Part shown: piece by piece, positions 9,202 through 17,151 of the stretch
Numbering within the stretch: position 1 is the first letter of the stretch
Layout of the letters: each line of letters begins with the position of its first letter
Assembly: GCF_015767275.1 (NCBI RefSeq)
Contig: NZ_JADWMY010000005.1
Span: 279,372 to 343,371 of the forward strand
Length of the DNA: 64,000 nucleotides
From: Herbaspirillum sp. AP02
Lineage (GTDB): Bacteria; Pseudomonadota; Gammaproteobacteria; Burkholderiales; Burkholderiaceae_D
Direction of reading: 5' to 3'
Position numbers and translations under genes: made by a program
Notes under the pieces: model-generated
What the model saw: the letters and a program-made list of their open reading frames with translations, nothing else
What the model was told of the DNA's origin: nothing
Database searches by the model: none

Positions 9202-9242
9202 CTCCCTCCCCTTCAAGGGGAGGGCTGGGGTGGGGATGGGTT
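9202..9242 (+). repeat. left 41-bp inverted repeat flanking the DUF559 gene
   Basis: Pairs with 9582-9622 in inverted orientation, 40 of 41 positions identical by eye. Its outer half is itself a palindrome (CCCTCCCCT, TCA loop, AGGGGAGGG), able to form a hairpin; the inner half is a G-rich run (CTGGGGTGGGGATGGG). Read on the minus strand this copy encodes the last residues (PSPPQPSP) of the DUF559 protein and its stop codon at 9213-9215. Confidence 0.9.
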
Positions 9243-9578
9243 CAATGCATTCCAGATTGCCTGAACGACCACATCCGTCTCATTCAATACTTCGTTATTC
9301 CAAAAGCGTAGAACCGTGAAGCCTGCCTGATTCAATTTCGCGGTCCGGTTTGCGTCATCCTGATTGCCGACATGCTGCGAGCCGTCTACTTCAATCACCA
9401 GGCGCCGTTCCAGACAGACAAAATCGAGTACGTAATTTTCAAAGGGGTGCTGATGGCGAAATTTCACGTCCAGTTGCTGACCGCGCAGACGGTGCCATAG
9501 CCTTTGCTCGGCTTCTGTCATGGTCTTGCGTAACTGCTTGGCCGCAAGTTTGGCGAAAGTGTTGGTTTGGCCTTTCAT
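9213..9578 (-). CDS. DUF559 family endonuclease-like protein
   Basis: A 121-residue protein of the DUF559 family, related to very-short-patch-repair (Vsr) endonucleases with a PD-(D/E)xK-type core. The visible core is KFRHQHPFENYVLDFVC (Asp52) then RLVIEVDGSQH (Glu63, Asp65, His69). Residues before it, TMTEAEQRLWHRLRG, are the standard N-terminal helix of the family. It sits inside the beta-oxidation operon between the fused enzyme and the thiolase, in the operon's orientation, enclosed by a near-perfect 41-bp inverted repeat. Its C-terminal tail and stop are encoded by one repeat copy. ATG at 9578 was chosen because upstream codons are only repeat sequence. Substrate and biological role are unknown. 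Confidence 0.85.
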   Translation of the reverse strand: MKGQTNTFAKLAAKQLRKTMTEAEQRLWHRLRGQQLDVKFRHQHPFENYVLDFVCLERRLVIEVDGSQHVGNQDDANRTAKLNQAGFTVLRFWNNEVLNETDVVVQAIWNALNPSPPQPSP

Positions 9579-9581
9579 TTC

Positions 9582-9622
9582 AACCCATCCCCACCCCAAC
9601 CCTCCCCTTGAAGGGGAGGGAG
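9582..9622 (-). repeat. right 41-bp inverted repeat flanking the DUF559 gene
   Basis: Mirror copy of 9202-9242 with one mismatch (A for G after CACCCCA). The palindromic hairpin half again faces outwards, towards the fused dehydrogenase/hydratase gene, whose stop lies seven bases away. It lies immediately upstream of the DUF559 start codon and is open in that gene's frame. Confidence 0.9.
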
Positions 9623-9628
9623 CGTTCT

Positions 9629-12016
9629 TTAATTGCGTACAGGCTTGCCGGTTTGCATCATGCCCATGATGCGTTCCTGGGTCTTGGGGTGATTGAGCAA
9701 CTCCATGAAGAACTTGCGCTCGATGTCGAGCAACCATTGTTCATTGACGATGCTGCCCTCTTCCACTTCGCCACCGGCCACGGTCTCGGCGATCATCTTG
9801 CCCAGCTTGAAGTCGTGGGCCGAGATGAAGCCGCCGTCGCGCATGTTGACCAGCTGCGCCATGATGGTGGCCAGGCCGTTGCGGCCGATCACCGGCACCT
9901 GCGGCGGCAGTTGCGGACGATAACCGGCGTCGAACAGCGCGCGCGCTTCCACCTTGGCCACGTGCAGCAATTCATACGGGTTGAAGACGATCACGTCGTC
10001 CTCGCGCAGGTAGCCCAGCTTGCGGGCTTCCAGCGCCGACTTGGAGACATTGGCGGTGGCCGCTGCCAGCATGTATTCCTTCAGGAACTGCAGGATGTCG
10101 TTGCCCTTGGCTTCCTTGGCGGCGCGCACGGCCGCTTCCTTCAGGCCGCCACCGGCCGGGATCAGGCCCACGCCCACTTCCACCAGGCCGATGTAGGACT
10201 CGATGGAGACCACGCGCTTGGCGGTATGCAGCAACAGTTCGCAACCACCGCCCAGGGCCAGGCCGGCCACGGCGGCGATCACCGGCACGCTGGCGTACTT
10301 CAGGCGCTGGTGCGCCTGCTGCAGTTGGTGTACCACCGGCTCGATGGCCTTGACGCCACCGGACATGAACAGCGGCAGCATCGATTGCAGGTCGGCACCG
10401 GCCGAGAAAGCACCGCCTTCGGCGGCGTCCGGATGCCAGATCACCAGGCCCTTGAAGTTCTGCTCGGCTTCGGTGACGGCCTTGTTCATGCCGTCGATGA
10501 CACCCTGGCCGATCACGTGCATCTTGGTCTTGAAGGACAGGATCAGGACATCGTCGTTCTGATGCCAGATGCGGACCGATTCGTCTTCGAAGAAGGTGGT
10601 GCCGGCGCTCTTGCCGTCGGCGGCGCCTTCGCCCACCAGCGGGGCGCGGAAGGCCTGGCGCTGGTAGACCGGCAGTTCGGAACGGGCCACATCGGCCTTC
10701 TTCGAGGGCGACCAGGAACCCTTCTCCGAGTGCACGCCGTCACGGCCATCGAAGACCCAGTCCGGCAGCGGTGCATTGGACAGCGCTTTGCCGGCGTCGA
10801 TATCTTCCTTCACCCATTGCGCAATCTGCTTCCAGCCGGCGGCCTGCCAGGTCTCGAAGGGACCGACGCTCCAGCCGAAGCCCCAGCGCATGGCGAAGTC
10901 CAGGTCACGGGCGTTGTCGGCCACCGATTCCAGGTGCACGGCGATGTAGTGGAAGGCATCGCGGAAGATGGCCCACAGGAACTGGCCCTGCGGATTGGTC
11001 GAATCATGCAGCGCCTTCATGCGCTTGACCGGATCCTTTTCCTTGAGGATGCGGGCGATGATGTCATCGGCCTTGGCGCCACCGGCAACGTAATCGCCCT
11101 TGGCCGGGTCGATGCGCAGGATGTCCTTGCCCACCTTCTTGTAGAAACCGGCACCGCTCTTCTGGCCCAGCGCACCCTGCTCGACCAGCTTGGCCAGCAG
11201 CGGCGGGGTGGCATAGGAAGAGAAGAAGGGATCGTCCTTCAGGTTGTCCTGCATGGTGCGGATGACGTGACCCATGGTATCCAGGCCCACCACGTCGGCG
11301 GTGCGGAAGGTGCCGGACTTGGCGCGGCCCAGCTTGGCGCCGGTCAGGTCATCGACCACGTCCACCGAGAGACCGTATTTGTCGGCTTCGATGATGGTGG
11401 CCAGGATGCCGAACACGCCCACGCGGTTGGCCACGAAATTGGGCGTGTCGAAAGCGCGCACCACGCCCTTGCCCAGGGTGGTGGTGAGGAAGGCTTCCAG
11501 CTGGTCCAGGATGTGCGGCTCGGTGGACTGGGTCGGGATCAGCTCGACCAGGTGCATGTAGCGCGGCGGGTTGAAGAAGTGTACGCCGCAGAAGCGCGCC
11601 TTCAGAGCGGCATCGAAGCCGTCGGATAGCCCATTGATCGACAGGCCCGAGGTGTTGGAGGCGAAGATGGCCTTGGGGCCGATGTGCGGAGCGACCTTCT
11701 TGTAGAGGTCGTGCTTCCAGTCCATGCGCTCGGCGATGGCTTCGATGATGAGGTCGCAGCCTTCCAGCACGGCCAGGTCATCCTCGTAGTTGGCGACCTG
11801 GATCAGGGCCGCGTCGTCCTTGTTGCCCAGCGGCGCCGGGCTGAGTTTCTTCAGGTTTTCGATGGCGCGTTGCACGATGCCGTTCTTCGGGCCTTCCTTG
11901 GCCGGCAGGTCGAACAGCACGACCGGCACGCGGGCGTTGATGCAATGGGCGGCAATCTGGGCCCCCATGACGCCGGCGCCGAGCACGGCCACTTTTTTGA
12001 CGATGAAATTGGACAC
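9629..12016 (-). CDS. fused 3-hydroxyacyl-CoA dehydrogenase/enoyl-CoA hydratase
   Basis: A 795-residue bifunctional beta-oxidation enzyme. The NAD-binding motif GAGVMGAQIA lies near the N-terminus, followed by the hydroxyacyl-CoA dehydrogenase domain (CGVHFFNPPRYMHLVELI segment) and its C-terminal helical part; a crotonase-type domain (FSAGADLQSM, AVAGLALGGGCELLLH) forms the second half. This order is the reverse of E. coli FadB and is usual in betaproteobacteria. It would hydrate enoyl-CoA and oxidise the 3-hydroxyacyl-CoA. A GTG at 12016 is the likely start because AAAGGAG lies six bases upstream; the ATG at 12046 places that site inside the gene. The gene lies downstream of the acyl-CoA dehydrogenase. 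Confidence 0.92.
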   Translation of the reverse strand: MSNFIVKKVAVLGAGVMGAQIAAHCINARVPVVLFDLPAKEGPKNGIVQRAIENLKKLSPAPLGNKDDAALIQVANYEDDLAVLEGCDLIIEAIAERMDWKHDLYKKVAPHIGPKAIFASNTSGLSINGLSDGFDAALKARFCGVHFFNPPRYMHLVELIPTQSTEPHILDQLEAFLTTTLGKGVVRAFDTPNFVANRVGVFGILATIIEADKYGLSVDVVDDLTGAKLGRAKSGTFRTADVVGLDTMGHVIRTMQDNLKDDPFFSSYATPPLLAKLVEQGALGQKSGAGFYKKVGKDILRIDPAKGDYVAGGAKADDIIARILKEKDPVKRMKALHDSTNPQGQFLWAIFRDAFHYIAVHLESVADNARDLDFAMRWGFGWSVGPFETWQAAGWKQIAQWVKEDIDAGKALSNAPLPDWVFDGRDGVHSEKGSWSPSKKADVARSELPVYQRQAFRAPLVGEGAADGKSAGTTFFEDESVRIWHQNDDVLILSFKTKMHVIGQGVIDGMNKAVTEAEQNFKGLVIWHPDAAEGGAFSAGADLQSMLPLFMSGGVKAIEPVVHQLQQAHQRLKYASVPVIAAVAGLALGGGCELLLHTAKRVVSIESYIGLVEVGVGLIPAGGGLKEAAVRAAKEAKGNDILQFLKEYMLAAATANVSKSALEARKLGYLREDDVIVFNPYELLHVAKVEARALFDAGYRPQLPPQVPVIGRNGLATIMAQLVNMRDGGFISAHDFKLGKMIAETVAGGEVEEGSIVNEQWLLDIERKFFMELLNHPKTQERIMGMMQTGKPVRN

Positions 12017-12229
12017 GCAAATCTCCTTTGCTGGTGCTGCAAACATGAAACATGAATTCGGGGCCTGGCAGGCTGCGCTGCGATAGGCGAACGACTACTG
12101 TACGCCTTCCGGCAGAAGGTCACAGCATGCCTTGCAGGGGTGACACCGACATGACGCCACGCCGGGCCACATTGCGGTAGATCAACGCCGCCGGAAGACA
12201 ACCGGCCCATCGGCGGCGTGGTGTTGCGG

Positions 12230-14020
12230 TCAGAACAACTCGGCGTCCAGGGCCATCAGGTTGGCTGCGCCGGAACGGGCCTGGCGGATCAGCATGGCGG
12301 TCTCCGGCAGCAGGCGCGCGAAGTAGAAGCGGGCCGTGGCCAGCTTGGCGGTGTAGAAGGCGTCGCCGCTGCCCTGCTTTTCCAGCGCGATCTTGGCCAT
12401 GCGCGCAAACAGGTAGGAAAACACCAGGTGGCCCACCACGCGCAGGTAGGGCACGGCGGCGGCGCCGGCCTCGTCCTGATTGGCAAAGGACTTCATGCCG
12501 ATTTCCATGGTCAGCTTGGTCACCTTGTCGCCGATGTCGGCCAGCGGGGTGATGAATTCGGACATGGACTCATCGGTGCCATGCTCTTCCACGAAGGCCT
12601 GGATCTGGGCACCGAACTTCTTCAGCTTGGCGCCGTTGTCCATCAGGATCTTGCGCCCCAGCAGGTCCAGCGACTGGATGGTGTTGGTGCCTTCGTAGAT
12701 CATGTTGATGCGGGCATCGCGCACGTATTGCTCCATGCCCCATTCGGCGATGTAGCCATGGCCGCCATAGACCTGCAGACACTCGGAGGTGGCCGTCCAA
12801 GCGTTGTCGGTGAGGAAGGCCTTCACCACCGGGGTCAGCAGGGCCACGATGTCGCCGGCGTCCTTGCGGACTTGCTCATCCGGGTGGGTCAGTTCCTTGT
12901 CCAGCTCCAGGGCGACATAGGAGGTGAAGGCGCGGCCGCCCTCGGCGAAGGCCTTGGCGGTCAGCAGCATCCGGCGCACGTCGGGGTGCACGATGATCGG
13001 GTCGGCCGGCTTGTCGGCGGCCTTGATGCCGGACAGGCTGCGCATCTGCAGGCGGTCCTTGGCATAGACCAGGGCGTTCTGGTAGGCCACTTCGGTCAGA
13101 CCCAGGCCCTGCATGCCCACGCCCAGGCGGGCCGCGTTCATGAACACGAACATGGCTTGCAGACCCTTGTGCGGCTGACCGATCAACCAGCCGGTAGCGC
13201 CGTCCAGGTTCATCTGGCAGGTGGCGTTGCCGTGGATGCCCATCTTTTCTTCAATGGCACCGCAGAAGATGGGATTGCGCGCGCCCAGCGAACCATCGGC
13301 GTTGGGCAGGAACTTCGGCACCAGGAACAAGGAAATGCCCTTGGAGCCTTCCGGTGCATCCGGCAGGCGGGCCAGCACCAGATGGATGATGTTGGCGGAG
13401 ACGTCGTTTTCGCCGGCCGAGATGAAGATCTTGTTGCCGGTGATCTTGTAGGCGCCATCGGCCTGCGGTTCTGCCTTGCTGCGCAGCAGGCCCAGGTCGG
13501 TGCCGCAATGCGCTTCGGTCAGGCACATGGTGCCGGTCCACTCGCCCGAAACCAGCTTGGGCAGATAGAGCTGCTTCTGCTCTTCCGAGCCGTGCGCGTG
13601 CAGGCACTCGTAGGCACCGTGCGACAGGCCGGGGTACATGGTCCAGGCCTGGTTGGAGGAGTTCAGCATCTCGTAGAAGGAATTGTTGATCGTCAGCGGC
13701 AGGCCCTGGCCACCGAATTCGGGATCACAGGACAGCGCCGCCCAGCCGGCTTCCACGTACTGCTGGTAGGCCTGCTTGAAACCCTTGGGGGTGGTGACGG
13801 CCTTGGTTTCGCGATCGAAATGGCAACCCTCGCGGTCGCCCGAATGGTTCAGCGGGAACAATACTTGCGAAGCGAACTTGCCGCCCTCCTCCAGCACCTG
13901 GTCCACCAGCTCGCGGTTGGTATCAGCATGCGGTGGCAGTTCTTTGAACACTTCCTCGACATTGAGCAACTCGTGCAGCACGAATTGCATGTCGCGCAAG
14001 GGGGCGTTGTATTGGGGCAT
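12230..14020 (-). CDS. acyl-CoA dehydrogenase (FadE-type, 596 aa)
   Basis: A FAD enzyme that introduces the alpha-beta double bond into acyl-CoA. At 596 residues it belongs to the long acyl-CoA dehydrogenase group with an extra C-terminal domain, common in Burkholderiales and Pseudomonas. Signature segments are MCLTEAHCGTDLG, ITGNKIFISAGEND and the C-terminal QVYGGHGYIAEW..RDARI..IYEGTN stretch that contacts FAD and carries the catalytic region. It is immediately downstream of the TetR gene and opens the enzymatic part of the leftward beta-oxidation operon. Confidence 0.93.
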   Translation of the reverse strand: MPQYNAPLRDMQFVLHELLNVEEVFKELPPHADTNRELVDQVLEEGGKFASQVLFPLNHSGDREGCHFDRETKAVTTPKGFKQAYQQYVEAGWAALSCDPEFGGQGLPLTINNSFYEMLNSSNQAWTMYPGLSHGAYECLHAHGSEEQKQLYLPKLVSGEWTGTMCLTEAHCGTDLGLLRSKAEPQADGAYKITGNKIFISAGENDVSANIIHLVLARLPDAPEGSKGISLFLVPKFLPNADGSLGARNPIFCGAIEEKMGIHGNATCQMNLDGATGWLIGQPHKGLQAMFVFMNAARLGVGMQGLGLTEVAYQNALVYAKDRLQMRSLSGIKAADKPADPIIVHPDVRRMLLTAKAFAEGGRAFTSYVALELDKELTHPDEQVRKDAGDIVALLTPVVKAFLTDNAWTATSECLQVYGGHGYIAEWGMEQYVRDARINMIYEGTNTIQSLDLLGRKILMDNGAKLKKFGAQIQAFVEEHGTDESMSEFITPLADIGDKVTKLTMEIGMKSFANQDEAGAAAVPYLRVVGHLVFSYLFARMAKIALEKQGSGDAFYTAKLATARFYFARLLPETAMLIRQARSGAANLMALDAELF

Positions 14021-14038
14021 GAATGTCTCCGGACGGGT

Positions 14039-14752
14039 TTAGGCTGCCTTCCTGGCAGCCGATTTTGAATTCTTGGCGGGGGTAGCACCGGCACTGGTGC
14101 TGGCACTGTCGCTGCCTTGCGGGCGGTAGCTGTCGATCAGGCGACGGAAGCTGGCCTCGGCGCGCTCCACGCTGCCGGGGATGTGCAGGAAGCGCGCATC
14201 GTGGTGCAGGGCCAGGATCAGGCCATACATTTCATAGACCATCTGGCTGACCTCGATGTCGGACCGCAGGTGGCCGGCTTCCATGGCCTGCTTGATGCAG
14301 CGCTCCAGCGCATCGCGCCAGGCCTGGACCATGGCCACCAGGTGATCGCGGATGGCGCCGGGCCGGTCGTCGTATTCGACCGCGCCGCTGATGTAGATAC
14401 AACCCAGCGCGATTTCCACCGTGACCTGCTTGATCCAGCGCGCGAACATCCCTTCCAGGCGCGGCAGGCCGCGTGGCTCCTTGATGGAGGGATAGAACAC
14501 ATCCTGCTCAAAGCGGTTGTGGTACAGCCGCACGACCTCGATCTGCAAGTCCTCGCGGGAACCGAAATGGGCGAAGACGCCGGACTTGCTCATCTTCATC
14601 TTTTCGGCCAGCAAGCCGATGGTCAGCCCTTCCAGGCCGTCACGGCTGGCCAGTTCCAGCGCCACATCCAGAATGGCGGCACGGGTCTGCTCACCCTTGC
14701 GCAGATACTTGGGCCGGGTGGGCGCGGTGGTCACCTTGCTTGTCTCAGTCAT
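14039..14752 (-). CDS. TetR family regulator of the beta-oxidation operon
   Basis: A 237-residue TetR repressor. The N-terminal HTH runs from TRAAILDVALELASRDG to the recognition segment MSKSGVFAHFGSRED; the C-terminal half is the ligand domain, ending in a Ser/Ala/Lys-rich tail. Its place at the head of an acyl-CoA dehydrogenase/hydratase/thiolase operon suggests that it senses acyl-CoA and represses the operon and itself. The start at 14752 was chosen because the longer frame upstream lacks HTH-related sequence and runs through the promoter. An AT-rich palindromic region lies about 100 bases upstream. Confidence 0.88.
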   Translation of the reverse strand: MTETSKVTTAPTRPKYLRKGEQTRAAILDVALELASRDGLEGLTIGLLAEKMKMSKSGVFAHFGSREDLQIEVVRLYHNRFEQDVFYPSIKEPRGLPRLEGMFARWIKQVTVEIALGCIYISGAVEYDDRPGAIRDHLVAMVQAWRDALERCIKQAMEAGHLRSDIEVSQMVYEMYGLILALHHDARFLHIPGSVERAEASFRRLIDSYRPQGSDSASTSAGATPAKNSKSAARKAA

Positions 14753-14851
14753 CGTTATCTCTTTGATATCCGTCGTCAGGTCGCGACGGGAGGGAAGCGG
14801 TTCGGCGGGCGCGGCTCGGCGGCCGCTGTCTTGTACCCTGTCTGCGCGATG

Positions 14852-14889
14852 TGAATAAATCTTCACGCAGAATTTATTCGAACGATCGT
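14852..14889. promoter_or_regulatory. putative TetR operator of the beta-oxidation operon
   Basis: An AT-rich stretch with inverted arms GAATAAAT (14852-14859) and ATTTATTC (14872-14879), followed by the 8-bp palindrome ACGATCGT (14882-14889). The position upstream of the TetR gene and the ACGATCGT core fit operators of TetR-type acyl-CoA sensors. Assignment is by position and shape only. Confidence 0.45.
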
Positions 14890-14967
14890 ACTATTATTCA
14901 TCGCGCTGCAAAAGTCAAACAAAAAATCAGCGCGGCTTGCGGGGCGATTTTGCTGCCCGGCAAGCTC

Positions 14968-15429
14968 TCAGGCAGGCCCTGGCGACGGGCTGGTGGCACC
15001 CAGCAGGTCGTGGGCGTCCAACAGGGCGTAGACGATGGAGGGGTTGTTTTCCAGGCACTTGCGGATGGCGGCCGGAATGGTATCGCGGGTCTTGCGGCAC
15101 AGACCGGGCTGTTCGGCCAGGTGGATCTGCAGGCCGCGCACGGTGCGCACTTCGTTGGGGCCGGGGCTGATATGCAGATGGATGCCGAGGTTCTTGCGCA
15201 GCAGGCTGCCCACATGCAGCAGCTCTTCATAGCTGCTCACGCGGGTGATGCGCTCGATCAGGCGTTTTTCTTCCTCACGGGTCAGCCACAGCACGCGCGC
15301 CTCGGGCGCATGCAGGCATTCCAGCAGCGCTTCGCGCTGGCAATCACAGGCGCCGGGCGGGCATTCCTTGCGGAGCGGCCGCGCCAACGGCATCGCCTGG
15401 GTGGATTCGGAGGGGACTACCTGGGACAT
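14968..15429 (-). CDS. conserved-looking hypothetical protein with CxxxxCxC motif
   Basis: A 153-residue protein of no recognised family. Near the N-terminus it has three closely spaced cysteines (ECPPGACDCQRE, positions 23, 28 and 30), a possible metal site, followed by a mixed helical region and a Pro/Ser-rich tail. No signal peptide or membrane helix. It lies between the TetR promoter region and the S4 protein gene. The start at 15429 has AAGGTG upstream; an in-frame ATG at 15468 adds 13 residues and cannot be excluded. Confidence 0.6.
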   Translation of the reverse strand: MSQVVPSESTQAMPLARPLRKECPPGACDCQREALLECLHAPEARVLWLTREEEKRLIERITRVSSYEELLHVGSLLRKNLGIHLHISPGPNEVRTVRGLQIHLAEQPGLCRKTRDTIPAAIRKCLENNPSIVYALLDAHDLLGATSPSPGPA

Positions 15430-15526
15430 CTGCACCTTCACACCTACGTTGGAGAAAAGACAGGCCATGGACAGCGGCCCTTATCTTACAACGAGCTTCC
15501 GGCGCGGTGGCGACCGCTCTGCCGGG

Positions 15527-15901
15527 TCAGGACGAGGAGCGATCCAGCAGTCGACGGTCGCGCTTGGTGGGACGTCCCTTGATTTCGGCCGAGGGTTCGC
15601 GGAACAGGCGATGGCGTTCGGCCTGCGTGGTCCGACGCTGGAGGCTCTCGTCGGTCTCCTGATAGAGCGTGGCTGCGATCGCCGCCGAGCCACGCTTGTC
15701 GGCAATGCCGATGACCAGCACCTCCCATTCCGTGGCGCCGTTGTCGATGTCCAGGCGATCACCCGGCTTGACGTTATGGGCCGGCTTGGTGCGCTCGCCA
15801 TTGAGCCTGATGCGGCCGCGGTCCACGGCTTCGGTAGCCAGCGATCGCGTCTTGAAGAAGCGCGCGGCCCAGCACCATTTGTCGATGCGGGTGGTGTCCA
15901 T
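15527..15901 (-). CDS. hslR: S4-domain RNA-binding protein, Hsp15-like
   Basis: A 124-residue protein with an S4 RNA-binding domain at its N-terminus (RIDKWCWAARFFKTRSLATEAV) followed by GRIRLNGERTKPAHNVKPGD and a basic tail, the layout of heat-shock protein 15. Hsp15 binds 50S subunits carrying nascent chains after translation stalls and helps to recycle them. Length agrees with the family (about 130 aa). It is leftward, downstream of the GntR regulator by about 50 bases. Confidence 0.85.
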   Translation of the reverse strand: MDTTRIDKWCWAARFFKTRSLATEAVDRGRIRLNGERTKPAHNVKPGDRLDIDNGATEWEVLVIGIADKRGSAAIAATLYQETDESLQRRTTQAERHRLFREPSAEIKGRPTKRDRRLLDRSSS

Positions 15902-15948
15902 CCTGTCCTCTTGCTGTCCTTGTGCGTAACGGTCCGGTGTCGCCCGAT

Positions 15949-16662
15949 TCAGTTCAATTGCTTGCGCGTCATGGTGCGCTTGAGCGACATCTTCAGATGC
16001 CGCTGCATTGCCGCTTGCGCCTGAATAGCATCGCGCGCCTCGATGGCCTCCAGGATTTCCCGGTGCTCATGCAAGGCCGAGAACCAGCTGTCGGCCGGTT
16101 CGTAATGGTCCAGCAACTTGGCCGAAATCGGATCCTGGCGCTCGTCGTAGAGCCGCGCCACGGTCTGCACCAGTACCTCGTTGCCAGCCATCTGGGCGAT
16201 GCGGATGTGGAAGTCGCGGTCGGCCGCAGCAGGACTCTGGCCGGCCTGACATTCGCGCTCCATGGTGTCGTAGATGGCGCGCAGCGCCTTGATATCCCTG
16301 GGCTTGGCCAACGGCGCGACCAGCGCCGTGATTGCTCCCTCGAAGAGCGCGCGCGCCCCCATGATGTCGCTCAGGCTGTTACCCATCTCCTTGTCCGCGG
16401 CCGACTCTTCCAGCAGATCTGGCGGTGGCACCTGGGTCAGATAGACGCCGGAACCCATGCGGATCTCCACCCGCCCCTCCAGTTCCAGCGCGACCAACGC
16501 CTCCCGTATCGATGGGCGTGACACACCCAGTTGTTCTGCCAGTGCGCGCTCAGGCGGCAGGCGGCCCTGGCTGGTGAAGCCAGGCTGGTACATCACGGTG
16601 CGCAGGCGGTCCGCGATCTGCAGGTACAAGCGGCGGGAATCGGTCGATTTCTGGCTGGCCAT
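15949..16662 (-). CDS. GntR/FadR-family regulator, LldR-like
   Basis: A 237-residue regulator with an N-terminal GntR winged HTH (GRLPPERALAEQLGVSRPSIREALVALELEGRVEIRMGSGVYL) and a FadR-type FCD ligand domain with the RDFHIRIAQMAGN metal-site region and a later H at SALHEHREILEAI. The divergent neighbour is an FMN 2-hydroxyacid dehydrogenase operon preceded by two sites matching the E. coli LldR operator closely, so this is probably the LldR-type repressor of that operon. No clear Shine-Dalgarno precedes its ATG. A MITE-like element begins 46 bases upstream of its start. Confidence 0.85.
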   Translation of the reverse strand: MASQKSTDSRRLYLQIADRLRTVMYQPGFTSQGRLPPERALAEQLGVSRPSIREALVALELEGRVEIRMGSGVYLTQVPPPDLLEESAADKEMGNSLSDIMGARALFEGAITALVAPLAKPRDIKALRAIYDTMERECQAGQSPAAADRDFHIRIAQMAGNEVLVQTVARLYDERQDPISAKLLDHYEPADSWFSALHEHREILEAIEARDAIQAQAAMQRHLKMSLKRTMTRKQLN

Positions 16663-16707
16663 CGTTTGAACAAGGATCTGGTAAGGCTCGTCAACAACCT
16701 GACCTTA

Positions 16708-16973
16708 GGGCCTGTTCACATTCAATCTGCGAGTGCGAGAGGTCGCCAAGCGTTGTCTGCCTAGGCGCAGCGACGCGCCGTAGTGGTGCTACGGCAAGGA
16801 GCTGCAACAACGGCAGGCGACGCTTGGCGGCCTCTCCCGGAGGGTTGGCCCCAGAAGGCGCGCTGGCGGCGTTGCACGTCAGGGCTGGTGGCACCACCAC
16901 CAGCCCTGACGCGCGCCTTGCCACCACGCCTTCTGGGGCCAACGCATCTCACAGATTGAATGTGAACAGGCCC
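16708..16973. mobile_element. MITE-like non-coding element, 266 bp
   Basis: Terminal inverted repeats start GGGCCTGTTCACATTCAATC; the first 22 bases of the two ends are identical and 25 of 26 match. TA occurs directly outside both ends (16706-16707 and 16974-16975), a probable target duplication. The interior folds strongly: 15-bp arms CGTCAGGGCTGGTGG and CCACCAGCCCTGACG around 16878-16912, nested within 17-bp arms GTTGGCCCCAGAAGGCG and its complement, plus a weaker left stem. No ORF of note. TA duplication and short TIRs fit an IS630- or IS5-type parent, which is not present here. Confidence 0.8.
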
Positions 16974-17025
16974 TAGGTACAGGTTATTGGAATGAAGGGC
17001 GATTGTCTCACAAGCTGCACATCTC

Positions 17026-17082
17026 AATTGGCTTTACCAATTTTAAAATTATAAAAACTATTTGCTTTTGGCCTTACCAATT
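17026..17082. promoter_or_regulatory. two LldR-type operators
   Basis: Site 1 is AATTGGCTTTACCAATT (17026-17042) and site 2 is TTTTGGCCTTACCAATT (17066-17082), 40 bases apart centre to centre, upstream of the hydroxyacid dehydrogenase operon. Both match the E. coli lldPRD operator pattern AATTGG-5-CCAATT in all or nearly all fixed positions. Such paired sites allow looping or cooperative repression by the GntR protein next door. Confidence 0.7.
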
Positions 17083-17151
17083 AATACACTGCCGAGCAGG
17101 CCACGCCGCCAGACAACAGGATGTCCAAGCAGTCCCATCGGGAGAGTCGAA

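Larger units (their letters stand above)
9202..9622. mobile_element. candidate DUF559 inverted-repeat element, 421 bp
   Basis: The unit comprises both 41-bp inverted repeats and the single DUF559 gene. It begins 7 bases after the fused fadB-like stop and ends just before the thiolase ribosome-binding site; removing it would leave a normal operon gap of roughly 25-30 bases. No target duplication was identified. No transposase is encoded. Mobility is inferred from this placement only. Confidence 0.5.

Noticed and set aside
12218..14068. 616-residue open frame opposite the acyl-CoA dehydrogenase
   Set aside because: Antisense shadow of a certain enzyme gene; no ribosome-binding site or domain.
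16691..17027. Open frames across the MITE
   Set aside because: They exist only because the element is GC-rich and palindromic; no start signals and no protein family.
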